Shown one piece after another: positions 52,249 to 60,441 of a stretch of DNA of 64,000 bases (positions within the stretch are counted from its first letter, which is position 1; each line of letters starts with the position of its first letter). The stretch comes from Acidobacteriaceae bacterium (lineage in GTDB: Bacteria; Acidobacteriota; Terriglobia; Terriglobales; Acidobacteriaceae). The position numbers and the translations under genes are program-made. The stretch spans positions 1-64,000 of the forward strand of contig PKXQ01000079.1 in NCBI GenBank assembly GCA_003132405.1, in the 5' to 3' direction. The notes below the pieces were generated by a model. The model was given only the letters and a program-made list of their open reading frames with translations. It did no database searches and was not told where the DNA came from.

Positions 52249-52557
52249 ATCTGACTCCTGAGTCAGTGGACTACTTACTTACCGAGTTAGTAGGGATACC
52301 CCCCTTACTTAGGCGGTGTATTGGAATCATCGACTTAGCTCGGGTTGGGCGGGCAAAGTCTTGATAGAAAGATAGTTATAGGTAAAGTCTTGATTGTGGA
52401 AGAGTTAGTGGGGGTGGATCCTTATCTGCCGGTATAGGTCACGGCGGCGCTGGAGTTAGTAAGTGCGCGTAAGTTTGGTGATGCTTTTATTTCTATTATA
52501 TGGGGTGGTGTCAAGAGGATATTGGTAATCGGGGGTCGGCACTGATCGGATAATACA
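52249..52557. other. Intergenic region, AT-rich, no gene seen
   Basis: The region contains ACTGAGTCAGTGG-like and TACTTACTTACC short repeats next to the 52248 start. The promoter of the Cys/His-rich gene probably lies at 52255-52310. GTTAGTAAGTGCGCG and nearby A/T runs show no further recognisable feature. Confidence 0.35.
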
Positions 52558-53064
52558 TTATTCGGGCTTCCAACCTGTCGTGAAGCCTAACTTTTCATTT
52601 AGTTCCCAAGGTCCGCAACAAGGCACTTTTAGACTTTGGCATACATCTGGCACATGCCGATTGTGCCGTTGCTTCTTAGGCTTCGAAACCTCTGTGGTCA
52701 CAATGCATCGTTCAGGATTCCCGAACGCGTACGCAATCAAGAACGGATCGCTTCCGATCTTTTCGACCTCATCATCAGCAAGATCATTCGCATAACCTTC
52801 AACCACTACGCGTCGGACAAGCTCCGGATTTGACATCTCTTCCAGGACGAGCGCCGGACGATTCTTGTCATCCTTCACCCAATCGAGCAGATCGTCGTCC
52901 TCTTTGCGTCCTGCCAATACCTCTTCATACATTTCAATCGGAAGTTTTACGTGCCCGGATGCAGCTTGATGGTGCAGCCAACTCCAAAACTCAGGAACCC
53001 GGTTGATGCCGTAATAAGTATTTGCCGCTGTTATGAGGATGTTTGCGTCGAGAAGGTATAGCAC
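52558..53064 (-). CDS. DUF4411 family protein (PIN-like)
   Basis: This 168-aa protein begins MLYLLDANILITAANTYYGI, the DUF4411 start, in which the Asp at position 6 corresponds to the first acidic residue of PIN-domain RNases. VPEFWSWLHHQA, EMYEEVL, DPFLIAYAF and CIVTTEV follow, giving further acidic positions (Glu in MYEEVL, Asp in SDPFLIAYA). It is predicted to be a nuclease-like toxin. The ATG shares one base with the stop of the upstream ImmA/IrrE gene, forming a classical toxin-antitoxin style operon. Toxin activity is an inference. Confidence 0.85.
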   Translation of the reverse strand: MLYLLDANILITAANTYYGINRVPEFWSWLHHQAASGHVKLPIEMYEEVLAGRKEDDDLLDWVKDDKNRPALVLEEMSNPELVRRVVVEGYANDLADDEVEKIGSDPFLIAYAFGNPERCIVTTEVSKPKKQRHNRHVPDVCQSLKVPCCGPWELNEKLGFTTGWKPE

Positions 53065-54266
53065 TAATCGCCCCCTCGGGTGGGGGTTTCGTCGGACAAC
53101 AGCGGCTCAACGTTTCTGGCTCGCACCCCCAGTAGGCGTCCCGCTTTCGTATAGGTGAGAAGGCCCTCGCCCAACGAGCGGCCGGCGAGATCCAGAAGGG
53201 CTTTTCCTATCCGGTGCCGTCTAACGACGTAATAGCTCGGACCTCCTTCTCTGGCCGCTTGTTTTAGCGCTTCTCGCTCCTTTCGATCGAGCCAATCTTG
53301 TCTGAACCTCTCATTCAGATCGCCCCATGTCTTTTGTGTGATGGCTCCCATTCGGAATACTCTGTACGCCACCATGGCGCGGCTGATTTTGCGCTTGCCC
53401 GCAAATTTACCTATAGAGTCGACGAGTTCGTCAAAAGATGGCCGCCCCATGTCGACGAATTCATCGAGCTCCCTTGGCGGAAGTAGTATCTCTGCAGCGA
53501 CATCGCTGCAGTATTGCTCAATTGCCAATCCGGTCACCCATCCGCTCACACCAGTGTCACCGAGCCACAGATGAGCCACTTCGTGCAATGCAGTAAAGGA
53601 CCACGCAGATCGCGCATCATTGTCATTAATGATTGCTATTGGTGCGATCTCGTCCGCCATCGCGAAGCCACGGAAGGTATCGACGGGGATGTTGGTGTGG
53701 TAGCTGCCCAGATTTCCCAGGAGAAGGACGAAGATGCCTGTGTCCTCTAGTCTGAGACGAAGATAGGCGAACGCCTCTTCGACGGAGTCCTGTCGACGGA
53801 ACTTAGTCAGGTCAAAGTCAGTCTGCAGGACGATGCGCTCCGCTAATTCAGGCACGGGAACATTCACATCTGCCGAGCCGATGAACGGTAGTCTCTCCGC
53901 TTCCTCATCCTCGAGTAGGGACTTAATTACGCTTTGGCGTCCGCGAATATCCCGGATCAACGCATCGAGGACTGGGTTGTAGAGTGGGGGCTTACCCCCA
54001 GGAAGCGTCCGAAAGTCTTTCCCCCGATCACCTGTTTTCGGGGGTCTCTCCAGATAAAACACGAGCAGCGAGCGACGATAGGCCTTGGCCATTCTTACTA
54101 GCAGGGGTCGGGAAGGTTCCTCTTCCCCCGCCTCAAGCGCTGCTAGCCTCTGGGCGCCGGACACACCGCGGGCTTCCTTGAGTTCTATCGCGTGAGCTGC
54201 CTCATCTAGTGACAGCCCGGCGGTTTCCCGTGCCCACTCGAATATTTCAGGGTTTAGTGCCGGCAT
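53064..54266 (-). CDS. XRE-like / ImmA-IrrE family metallopeptidase
   Basis: This 400-aa protein has an N-terminal HTH of XRE type (FEWARETAGLSLDEAAHAIEL, about residues 8-60). Its C-terminal half is an ImmA/IrrE-type zinc peptidase, with the HEXXH in FTALHEVAHLWLGDTGVSGW and the third ligand in IEQYCSDVAAEILLPP (Glu). ImmA/IrrE proteins cleave a repressor. The partner gene encodes a DUF4411 PIN-like protein, so this gene is the probable antitoxin/regulator of that unit. It may autoregulate through the HTH. It overlaps the partner by one base. Confidence 0.88.
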   Translation of the reverse strand: MPALNPEIFEWARETAGLSLDEAAHAIELKEARGVSGAQRLAALEAGEEEPSRPLLVRMAKAYRRSLLVFYLERPPKTGDRGKDFRTLPGGKPPLYNPVLDALIRDIRGRQSVIKSLLEDEEAERLPFIGSADVNVPVPELAERIVLQTDFDLTKFRRQDSVEEAFAYLRLRLEDTGIFVLLLGNLGSYHTNIPVDTFRGFAMADEIAPIAIINDNDARSAWSFTALHEVAHLWLGDTGVSGWVTGLAIEQYCSDVAAEILLPPRELDEFVDMGRPSFDELVDSIGKFAGKRKISRAMVAYRVFRMGAITQKTWGDLNERFRQDWLDRKEREALKQAAREGGPSYYVVRRHRIGKALLDLAGRSLGEGLLTYTKAGRLLGVRARNVEPLLSDETPTRGGD

Positions 54267-54361
54267 GTGCCTATGATTCTACGCGTCGCTCTTCGAGCGT
54301 GCTATGGGGCGGCGGCGATTCGCACGTCTGGTTTTTCTTTGTGGCGCGGGAGTCTGGACCG

Positions 54362-54847
54362 CTATTGCAACGGTGTGATGCTGGAGTCGCAGGTGTTGAT
54401 GGCGGTTACCGAGCTTCGCACTACGGCGTCGGCGAAGGAACAGAAATAGCGCGTTCCGGTTTGGTTCGGCACCGAGGGCGAGGCGATCGCGTTGTAGGTT
54501 CCGGCGGGAGTGCCGCTGACGCCCGATACGGTGTAAACGTAGCCGTTCTTCGTGCCCGAGGCGAGTTGGGTATCGATCAGGCAGGCGCCGGCTGAGGTTG
54601 GCGGAGCGCAGGCGGTTCCGCCGAGAGCGCCGAGCGTGGTGGCGTAGCCTACGGTGGGATAAGCGGAGTCGTAGGAAATCTGAGCAGTGTTGATGGTGCG
54701 CACCGCTCCGACGGCAGAGGCTTCATTGGCCGACATGCGGGCCCGCAGCAGGTTCGGGATCGCAATCGAGGCAATGATGAGGATGATTGCCACCACGATC
54801 AATAACTCGATCAGGGAAAAACCTTTTTGTTTTTTTTGTTTCGTCAT
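54362..54847 (-). CDS. Type IV pilin-like prepilin (PilA/PulG type)
   Basis: This 161-aa prepilin has a short basic leader (MTKQKKQKG) with cleavage at G/FSLIELLIVVAIILIIASIA, the type IV pilin N-methylation signal with Glu5. A globular part with four cysteines (GTACAPPTSAGACLID, TRYFCSFADAV, INTCDSS) follows and may form disulfides. AIPNLLRARMSANEASAVGAVRTINTAQISY is the acidobacterial and deltaproteobacterial pilin pattern. It would be the major or a minor pilin, or a pseudopilin. No assembly genes are nearby. The frame is open to 54928, but the ATG at 54847 fits the prepilin leader. Confidence 0.9.
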   Translation of the reverse strand: MTKQKKQKGFSLIELLIVVAIILIIASIAIPNLLRARMSANEASAVGAVRTINTAQISYDSAYPTVGYATTLGALGGTACAPPTSAGACLIDTQLASGTKNGYVYTVSGVSGTPAGTYNAIASPSVPNQTGTRYFCSFADAVVRSSVTAINTCDSSITPLQ

Positions 54848-55028
54848 TGGTTCACTCGATTCGCTTGCGCTGGAAAAACTTTCGCGTCTGCGGCGTAAAA
54901 CGCCCAACGGTCGCCGCTTTCGGCGCATTCAGTCTACACCCATTGCATTAAAAGATTGTAGCAATCTTCGCTTGCCTGCTGCTTGTTTGCAGTTTTGTGT
55001 CTAACTTTTGCGACTAATACGCGGTCAT

Positions 55029-55054
55029 CCAGCAAAGCTGCCAAGCTTTGCTGG
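55029..55054. repeat. Hairpin between cytochrome and pilin genes
   Basis: CCAGCAAAGCT and AGCTTTGCTGG (11-base arms) flank GCCA. It lies 50 bp downstream of the cytochrome stop on the minus strand and could act as a transcript stop, though no T run follows. Confidence 0.55.
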
Positions 55055-55106
55055 GCTGGGCAAGCAGCTTCTCTATGGGAACGTCGCCCCTGCGCGAACT
55101 TGCGGT

Positions 55107-55574
55107 TTATGGTTGCGAGGGCAATGACTTTAGATAGGCTACGACCGCTTCGGCGTCGCTGCGGTCCATGCGGAATTGGGGCATGGGGAAGCGCAGGCGA
55201 TTGCCGGTGGTCCAGATGCCGGTGGTTAAGAGCTTGACCATGTCGGCGTCGTCGGCCGGCGGAGTGCCTCCGATGCGGGGAACGCGGACTGGCCAGTCGG
55301 AGTCGGGCTCCGCGGGCATGAAGGGCACGGGACCGCCTTGGAGCCAATGCTTGCGGTCGGGATTGCCCTGGCTGTCGCGCGGGGTGTGGCATTGTCCGCA
55401 CATAGCGACACCTTCGACGATATATTTTCCGCGAGCGACGTCGCCGGTTTTTTCAGAGGCGGGTTGCGCAGTCTGTGGCTTGTTGCTCTGGGCGAAAGCG
55501 AACTGCCCCGCAAACACGGCCGTGGTGAAGGCTGCGGCGAGCGCAACCAAGGCAAGCCGGGATAACGCGGACAT
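55107..55574 (-). CDS. Monoheme cytochrome c, periplasmic
   Basis: This 155-aa protein has a signal peptide (SRLALVALAAAFTTAVFAGQFAFA), a linker and one heme site, CGQCH, in GVAMCGQCHTPRD. FPMPQFRMDRSDAEAVVAYLKSL supplies the axial Met and the C-terminal helix. It resembles the cytochrome domains of alcohol or aldehyde dehydrogenase complexes. It is monocistronic. The ATG at 55574 is chosen because the longer frame only adds repeat-encoded MFSK units from tandem AGAACATTTT repeats (55601-55626). Confidence 0.85.
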   Translation of the reverse strand: MSALSRLALVALAAAFTTAVFAGQFAFAQSNKPQTAQPASEKTGDVARGKYIVEGVAMCGQCHTPRDSQGNPDRKHWLQGGPVPFMPAEPDSDWPVRVPRIGGTPPADDADMVKLLTTGIWTTGNRLRFPMPQFRMDRSDAEAVVAYLKSLPSQP

Positions 55575-55833
55575 GAGTCGAGAGAAGCGCGAGAACATTA
55601 TTTTAGAGAACATTTTAGAGAACATTGCCAGTTGACTTTCTGAGGGCTGCGGTTACGAACGCCGCCTTCGTGCTCGGTCGATCGTGCTCGGTCGATATTG
55701 TACGCTTCGAGCAAGGTCGAGAGTTTTACTTCCTGGATTATCTCGATTGCGCATAGCAATTGTCTACTTAGGATCGGCGGATAAGTGCTGCGGGCTTTAG
55801 CGGACAGGAGTGTCCGCTCCACGACAACATGTC

Positions 55834-57027
55834 CTAGTCGCAGACGCTGCGGCTGGCGGGTTGGAAGCGATCCATTTGCGCCTCGCGCTGAGTGGTGACA
55901 TGGCCGCCGGCGGTGTTGCCATATTGCTCTTCGCCGGGACAGTAGTAGAGAGCGGAGTGGGTATCGACCCACACCTGGATGCCGGGGTCTCCCTGAAGGT
56001 GGACGACGGGCGGCGCGGGAGCTTCGGCGATTCCGAGGGTGATGAGGGCTCGCTCCCAGGGGCCGAGCGCATGGTGGCGCGGGGCAGCGGCGGCCGGCCA
56101 CAGTAGGGCCAGCACAGCTACGAAGAGCGATATTCCGAGATAGAGATCGGCGCGGTGGAAGCGCACGGTCACGCTGAGATCGGCGAGGCGCTGCATCAGG
56201 GTCTTCGGCGCGTCGTCACGGGCGGCGCGATCGTCGATGGGATCGTCGACGAGATCATTGCTCAGATCATTGCTCAGATCGTCGCTCAGATCATTGCTCG
56301 GGTATCTGCTCGGATAATCCGCCGCGTCGCTCGCCGCGCTGTCGGAGGCCGTATCGGCGGGAAAAGATTCGTCAAGCGCGGAGGACTCGAAGGGATGTGC
56401 GGGACGATCCGAGGCTTCAACTTTTTTCTTTTCGCTGGAAGTTAGTTGATCCACAGCGAAGCGCTCGCGCGCGGAACTGGGAAGTGGCGAGCTTTTGGTT
56501 CCGAGGTGGGGGAAGCGGTTTGGCAGACCTTGCTGAATTTTCTGGACGGCGTGGTCGGTCTCGGGAGGGCGCTCTGGCCACAAGCCCTGTTCCTGGCTCA
56601 GGAGCCACATCGAAGCCCAATTGCGCTGTAAGCGTTCGCCGGGACGAAAATGATCGAGGCCGCATTTAGGGCAAGTCGATGTCTCGGCCGGCTTGAGCGC
56701 GCCGCAATGCTGGCAAATGGCAGGTGTTTCCGGCGCGAGGCTTGTGGGCGGCTGTTCTTGGTTAGTTTGCTCGGACGGTTGCTCGGTCTGTTCAGTGTGG
56801 GTCTGGGTGTGGGGTTGGTTGTGTTCTGCGTGTTCTTCTTCTGCGACTCGGAAATCGAGAGGTTCTTCCGGCCGCAGGGTCTGCGCAGGAGGCGTGCGAC
56901 CGGGTTCTTCCTGCCGTCGCCGATCGTTGTGTTCCTGAATGGTAAAGGCAGCGGAAAGAAGGCCCTGGAACGATTGCTCGTCCAATGTCAGGTGCAGGCG
57001 AGACGGGCTGGGCCGCGATGTGGACAT
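55834..57027 (-). CDS. Zinc-ribbon, membrane-anchored protein with acidic tandem repeats
   Basis: This protein of about 397 aa is not assigned to a named family. It has a Gln/Glu/Pro-rich start, a zinc ribbon (CQHCGALKPAETSTCPKCG), an acidic tandem segment (NDLSDDLSNDLSNDLVDD), and one membrane helix (LYLGISLFVAVLALLWPAAAA). A short periplasmic domain (IQVWVDTHSALYYCPGEEQY then TAGGHVTTQREAQ) ends it. That last block resembles small extracellular domains of acidobacterial and cyanobacterial proteins that begin VWVNT.S..YHCPG. The ATG at 57027 is used in place of a TTG seven codons before. The acidic segment is encoded by 15-bp DNA repeats and may vary in length between strains. Confidence 0.65.
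   Translation of the reverse strand: MSTSRPSPSRLHLTLDEQSFQGLLSAAFTIQEHNDRRRQEEPGRTPPAQTLRPEEPLDFRVAEEEHAEHNQPHTQTHTEQTEQPSEQTNQEQPPTSLAPETPAICQHCGALKPAETSTCPKCGLDHFRPGERLQRNWASMWLLSQEQGLWPERPPETDHAVQKIQQGLPNRFPHLGTKSSPLPSSARERFAVDQLTSSEKKKVEASDRPAHPFESSALDESFPADTASDSAASDAADYPSRYPSNDLSDDLSNDLSNDLVDDPIDDRAARDDAPKTLMQRLADLSVTVRFHRADLYLGISLFVAVLALLWPAAAAPRHHALGPWERALITLGIAEAPAPPVVHLQGDPGIQVWVDTHSALYYCPGEEQYGNTAGGHVTTQREAQMDRFQPASRSVCD
56245..56300. repeat. 15-bp tandem repeats coding an acidic linker
   Basis: GATCATTGCTCA/GATCGTCGCTCA units recur about four times in tandem. In the minus-strand frame they give the repeated NDLSD/NDLSN peptide. Confidence 0.75.
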
Positions 57028-57318
57028 GGCAAAACGGGGAGACAGCAATACAAACCGGAACCATTGTAGTGCAAGTGTGGACGGTGTGAAACGAAAGAAA
57101 AAGAGGGCTTTTTGGGAGGGATTCCCATTTGCGGGTGCCAGAGTGGAAGAAAGAGATGAAAAGCATTTAAGAAATGGACAAGAGATGTCGAAGGTAAAGA
57201 GGTAAGAATATGGATTTAAACGGATTTGTGGAGGAGCGAAGATTTGGCGAAGCAGGTGCTAGTGGTTGAGCGTGGGTCGCAACCCCAAGACTGAACCGAA
57301 GGAGCAGACGAAACGCCA

Positions 57319-57561
57319 ATGATCAACCTCAATAACATCAAGATAACGCCACGTGACCAAGAAGTGCTGCATCTGCTGGTGCAGGGATGCAGCAACAAAG
57401 AAATCGCGAGCCACCTGAACATCAGCCCGCGGACGGTTAAACAGCACCTGCGCACGCTGTTTCTGCGCGCCGGGATCAAAGAAGGCCGGAAACGCGTGAA
57501 ACTCGCGACCGCCATGTTCATCAAGGAGCAGGTGCCGCCATGCAACCCCGTGATCGGTTGA
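57319..57561 (+). CDS. Stand-alone LuxR-type HTH protein, gene 1 of a pair
   Basis: This 80-aa protein is little more than one GerE/LuxR DNA-binding domain: ITPRDQEVLHLLVQGCSNKEIASHLNISPRTVKQHLRTLFLRAGI. The recognition helix is SPRTVKQHLRTLF. No receiver or ligand domain is present. The gene overlaps the next gene, also a stand-alone HTH, by 22 bases, so the two are co-translated and may form a heterodimer. The two HTH genes are alone in an otherwise gene-free area. Confidence 0.85.
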   Translation: MINLNNIKITPRDQEVLHLLVQGCSNKEIASHLNISPRTVKQHLRTLFLRAGIKEGRKRVKLATAMFIKEQVPPCNPVIG

Positions 57562-57884
57562 CCGCAAAGGAAGTGCAAGTGGCGACCCTGGTCTGGCAGG
57601 GTCTGACCAATAAAGATATTGCCGGAGTACTGCGAACCAGCGAGCAGGTAGTGAAGAACTATCTGCGGACTGCCTTTGACAAACTGGGAGTGTGGACCCG
57701 CCTGGAACTGGCACTGTATGTAGCTGGGCACGGGGGGGCGAACTGGCATTTGCGACTGGGTAACGGCTTGCTTCCGGTGGAACCGGGATGGAGAACATCT
57801 CCCGGGGCGGAGCCTCAGCTTTCGCGGACTAACGATTCGCGAAGCGGCAGCGAAAAGCACTCGCCCGAAGGAGCAGTCTTGTAG
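57540..57884 (+). CDS. Stand-alone LuxR-type HTH protein, gene 2 of a pair
   Basis: This 114-aa protein has one LuxR-type HTH (LTAKEVQVATLVWQGLTNKDIAGVLRTSEQVVKNYLRTAFDKLGVWTRLELALYVAGH) and a Gly/Pro/Ser-rich tail of about 45 residues. The ATG follows AAGGAG by 13 bases, inside the end of the preceding HTH gene. The recognition helix (SEQVVKNYLRTAF) differs from that of its partner, so the pair may read two half-sites. The target is unknown. Confidence 0.85.
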   Translation: MQPRDRLTAKEVQVATLVWQGLTNKDIAGVLRTSEQVVKNYLRTAFDKLGVWTRLELALYVAGHGGANWHLRLGNGLLPVEPGWRTSPGAEPQLSRTNDSRSGSEKHSPEGAVL

Positions 57885-57969
57885 AGACGATCTTGCGTAG
57901 AGAAGATCTTGCGTTTTGATCGCGTGCATGCGGCGCTCGCAATAGCGCCGCACGCGCGCTGCAGATTGC

Positions 57970-58147
57970 TTGCACAAGGATTGATTACAAACGATCATGG
58001 CTGTTGAAAAAATCTTTTCATGGAATTTCAGCAACAAAATTCGTTCGCAAGTTATTGAAGTTTCACTGAAATTACTGCTTTGGTTCCTTTTTCAACACCC
58101 ACGATCGATTACACAAGGATTGATTACACAAGGATCGATTGCACAGG
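57970..58147. repeat. 15-bp tandem array interrupted by a MITE-like element
   Basis: Units of the form TTRCACAAGGATYGA occur at 57970-57984 and again at 58109-58147 (about three copies). A partial unit TTACAAACGATC (57985-57996) is separated from its end, ACGATCGA at 58101-58108, by about 104 bp. Removing those 104 bp with one ACGATC restores a repeat unit. Confidence 0.65.
57997..58100. mobile_element. MITE-like insertion, about 104 bp
   Basis: The ends GGCTGTTGAAAAA (57999-58011) and TTTTTCAACACCC (58088-58100) are inverted repeats with one mismatch. ACGATC flanks the element on both sides as a likely 6-bp target duplication. The inside is AT-rich with no gene. The tips GGBTGTTGAAAAA resemble those of several IS families, but no parent element is in the window. 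Confidence 0.6.
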
Positions 58148-58758
58148 CAATGGCTTAGCGGTAGATAAATCACAGCGCTGCAGCGCTCATGCTAGTCGTA
58201 GTCGGCGCCGCGAATTTGGTTTGGAGCGCTTTGCTTCTAGGGCCACGCCCTAGCATGCGAATTTTTGACCACAGGGCACGCGATTCTGAGAACCGGTTGT
58301 GTTCTTCTGCATTCCGGGGCAAGTTACTGGCTGGGGAAATGGGTGAAATCGTATCCTCAGCCTCCGAAGGTGGAAGCTAATCTGGGTTGAGCCATGCTCA
58401 ATACCCTCCTGTCTATAGCTCTCCACGCCAGCTCTGCCCGCGTTTGCTACCTTGGGAATGTCCACGAGCGAAACAGATTTTCACACTCTTTTCCGGTTCC
58501 GATGCTTACACGGGTTCGATCGGGCCCGAAAGTTGCCACCTTAACACAGCTAACTACCATCTTTTCATGGCAATAGCCGCCGCGCCATCCCTGGAGCAGG
58601 CTTGCAGGCAACACGCCTTGGCCGCCGAAATCCCGGTAATCAAATTGCTGGGTTACGTATGGACCGATTCGCTTCTTTCTTGGCGAATGCCGAACTTCCA
58701 GGTTCGGCAGAATCAATCGTCCACGGCATTGTTTGTTCCTTGCTCGACTGAGGTGGGG

Positions 58759-59166
58759 ATGGCTTACAAGGACATTTTTTGGATGGCGTGCGATTCGACC
58801 GATCAACTGCGGGCTGAATACGGGCCGTTCCATACCCGCGAGGAAGCGGAGATCGAAGCGCGCAAACTGTACTTTCGATATCTGCTTCGATACGAGCACA
58901 TCCTCGGGCCTGACGAGGAGATTGAAGAAGTGCGCTGCATCTTCCTCGAACTGCAAGAGACACAGACGGCGCAGCGGCCGGATGTTACTTTTCACACACG
59001 CTGTGCCAGTTGCGGCGAGGCGGCGGCGCACGAAAGACCGTGGCAGGCGGAAGTGTGGGCTGACATTCACGAATTCGAACATACTCGCCACAAAGTGCGG
59101 CTTTTCGAACATGCCCGCGGAGAAGGTTTGAAGGAGATCGGCGACTGGCGCGGCCACGCAGCCTAA
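58759..59166 (+). CDS. Hypothetical protein with one Cys-x2-Cys site
   Basis: I do not recognise this 135-aa soluble protein. It starts at the ATG at 58759 and reads MAYKDIFWMACDSTDQLRAE, then a helix (EEAEIEARKLYFRYLLRYEHI). A CASCG pair plus His-rich stretch (EFEHTRHKVRLFEHAR) may bind zinc. The frame is open upstream to 58387, but those residues have no family-like features. GAGGTGGGG lies close to the ATG. Codon use fits its neighbours, and the gene is alone on the plus strand. Confidence 0.55.
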   Translation: MAYKDIFWMACDSTDQLRAEYGPFHTREEAEIEARKLYFRYLLRYEHILGPDEEIEEVRCIFLELQETQTAQRPDVTFHTRCASCGEAAAHERPWQAEVWADIHEFEHTRHKVRLFEHARGEGLKEIGDWRGHAA

Positions 59167-59345
59167 CGATCGATCGGACGAGAGTCGGGAAGTTTCTGGA
59201 GCGACCATTCCTACGCAACATTTTATCTTTAGTCTAGCGATCACCCAGATGTGATGGGGGCAGATTCGTCCGGCGAGCAGGGTATGCTGAAAAATTGGCT
59301 TGGGAGCGGGGGCCTTCGCAATTGGGTGAGGACAGGGCTGTTATC

Positions 59346-59363
59346 GCAGCGCTGAAGCGCTGC
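59346..59363. repeat. GCAGCGCTGAAGCGCTGC palindrome
   Basis: Eight-base arms GCAGCGCT and AGCGCTGC flank GA. It lies 35 bp downstream of the stop of the carboxypeptidase-regulatory gene on the minus strand, and a related CAGCGCTGCAGCGCT is at 58171-58185. It is of the kind found repeatedly in acidobacterial intergenic DNA. Confidence 0.55.
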
Positions 59364-59397
59364 GCCACCCAAAAGCAGGAACACTAGGCGCGTTTGC

Positions 59398-60441
59398 CTA
59401 CGGCTTGGCGGCAGCATTATTCGCGAGCTTTGGGGTTAGCCGCTTGATGACAAATTCTTGAAACACATTGCCGATGGCGGTGGCTCCAATTCCGATGGCC
59501 GCGTTTTCGAAGGTTAGTCCTGCCCCATTTCGGTCCTGAGACGGGTAGTAGAGATTGGAAACGCCACCGGCGGCCAGGCTTCCTAGAATATTCGAGTAAT
59601 TTACCTGCCACCGTCCGTTGTCGCCCTTGCAGATCAATGAATTGGCAATCGCGTATAGAAACCGTGACGGCGTGCTGCCGGTTCCCTTGTAGAAATAACG
59701 CGGGTCTTGTTTCAGCAGCGATGGCAGAATCGCGGCTCCGATGAGTGTGCCGGCAGTGGCGTCGGCATAGTTGGCGCCAAAACGTTTGGCGTAGCCTTGC
59801 GCGCCCTGGCCATATTCGGCGAAGTGATTTTGCGCCTGCTCGACTCCCGCGCTGCCCGCCACCATGACGAAGGTGAAGGGATCTTCCAAGGTCTTCCAGG
59901 CAAGATTGAATTTTTGCTTTGGACTGAGTGGAACGGCATGGGGGTCGTAGCTGACATAGAAGTTGGGCAGAACGCCGAGCACCCGTTGCTTTTCTTCAGC
60001 CTTGACCTGCTCTTCTGCCACCTCGGTCTGGGTAAGTGTGACCTCCAAATCAGCCGTATTGGTAGCGACGGCCAGCGCGGCCTCCGGGACCACATCGATT
60101 TCGCCGGAATGCAGCAGGCCGGAGGATGTTAGGGTAGCGAAACCGGCTGAACTAATGGTGAGTTGGAATGGGCCCGGAGCTATTCCGGCGAAGGAAAACT
60201 GCCCGTCTCCGTCGGAGAGAACCTGCTGGTTAAGCGATTGATTTCCGCCCGGCCGAGTGAGCCTGATTTGCGCTCCGGCGATGACCGCTCCACTTTGATC
60301 TGCGACGATTCCGCTGATGCTTCCGGACAGTTGCGGATCGGAGACAGGCATTGGCTCCGGGGTTTGCGATAAGCAGAATGACGTCCAACCCAAAGTGAAG
60401 AGTGCAAGAATCAGCGGTGCAGATTTGGATTGAAAGCCCAT
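59398..60441 (-). CDS. Carboxypeptidase-regulatory-like domain secreted protein
   Basis: This 347-aa protein has a signal peptide (APLILALFTLGWTSFCLS). A carboxypeptidase D regulatory-like domain follows: SGSISGIVADQSGAVIAGAQIRLTRPGG, GDGQFSFAGIAPGPFQLTISSAGFAT. The C-terminal 200 residues include YVSYDPHAVPLSPKQKFNLAWKTLEDPF, YGQGAQGYAKRFGANYADATAGTLIGAAILPSLLKQDPRYFYKGTG and a Gly/Ala-rich end. That second block is frequent in acidobacterial surface proteins of unknown role. It may act in outer-membrane or envelope structure. The ATG at 60441 is used in place of one nine codons before. Confidence 0.78.
   Translation of the reverse strand: MGFQSKSAPLILALFTLGWTSFCLSQTPEPMPVSDPQLSGSISGIVADQSGAVIAGAQIRLTRPGGNQSLNQQVLSDGDGQFSFAGIAPGPFQLTISSAGFATLTSSGLLHSGEIDVVPEAALAVATNTADLEVTLTQTEVAEEQVKAEEKQRVLGVLPNFYVSYDPHAVPLSPKQKFNLAWKTLEDPFTFVMVAGSAGVEQAQNHFAEYGQGAQGYAKRFGANYADATAGTLIGAAILPSLLKQDPRYFYKGTGSTPSRFLYAIANSLICKGDNGRWQVNYSNILGSLAAGGVSNLYYPSQDRNGAGLTFENAAIGIGATAIGNVFQEFVIKRLTPKLANNAAAKP

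Larger units (their letters stand above)
57885..58758. other. 870-bp gene-free region with repeats
   Basis: No convincing gene is present; several open frames lack ribosome sites and family features. The region holds a 15-bp tandem array with a MITE-like insertion (57970-58147), two AGATCTTGCG copies (57888-57912), and CAGCGCTGCAGCGCT at 58171-58185. The promoter of the following small gene should lie near the end. Confidence 0.5.

Noticed and set aside
54934-55401. 155-codon minus-strand frame rich in Arg, His and Pro
   Set aside because: It overlaps the cytochrome c gene in another frame; composition is typical of a shifted GC-rich frame.
57999-58100. Small RNA gene in the 100-bp inverted-repeat unit
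   Set aside because: Flanking ACGATC duplications and restoration of the tandem unit on removal fit an insertion better than an RNA gene; no promoter is visible.
58189-58380. 63-codon plus-strand frame in the gene-free stretch
   Set aside because: No ribosome site, no conservation signal, and it sits in repeat-rich DNA.
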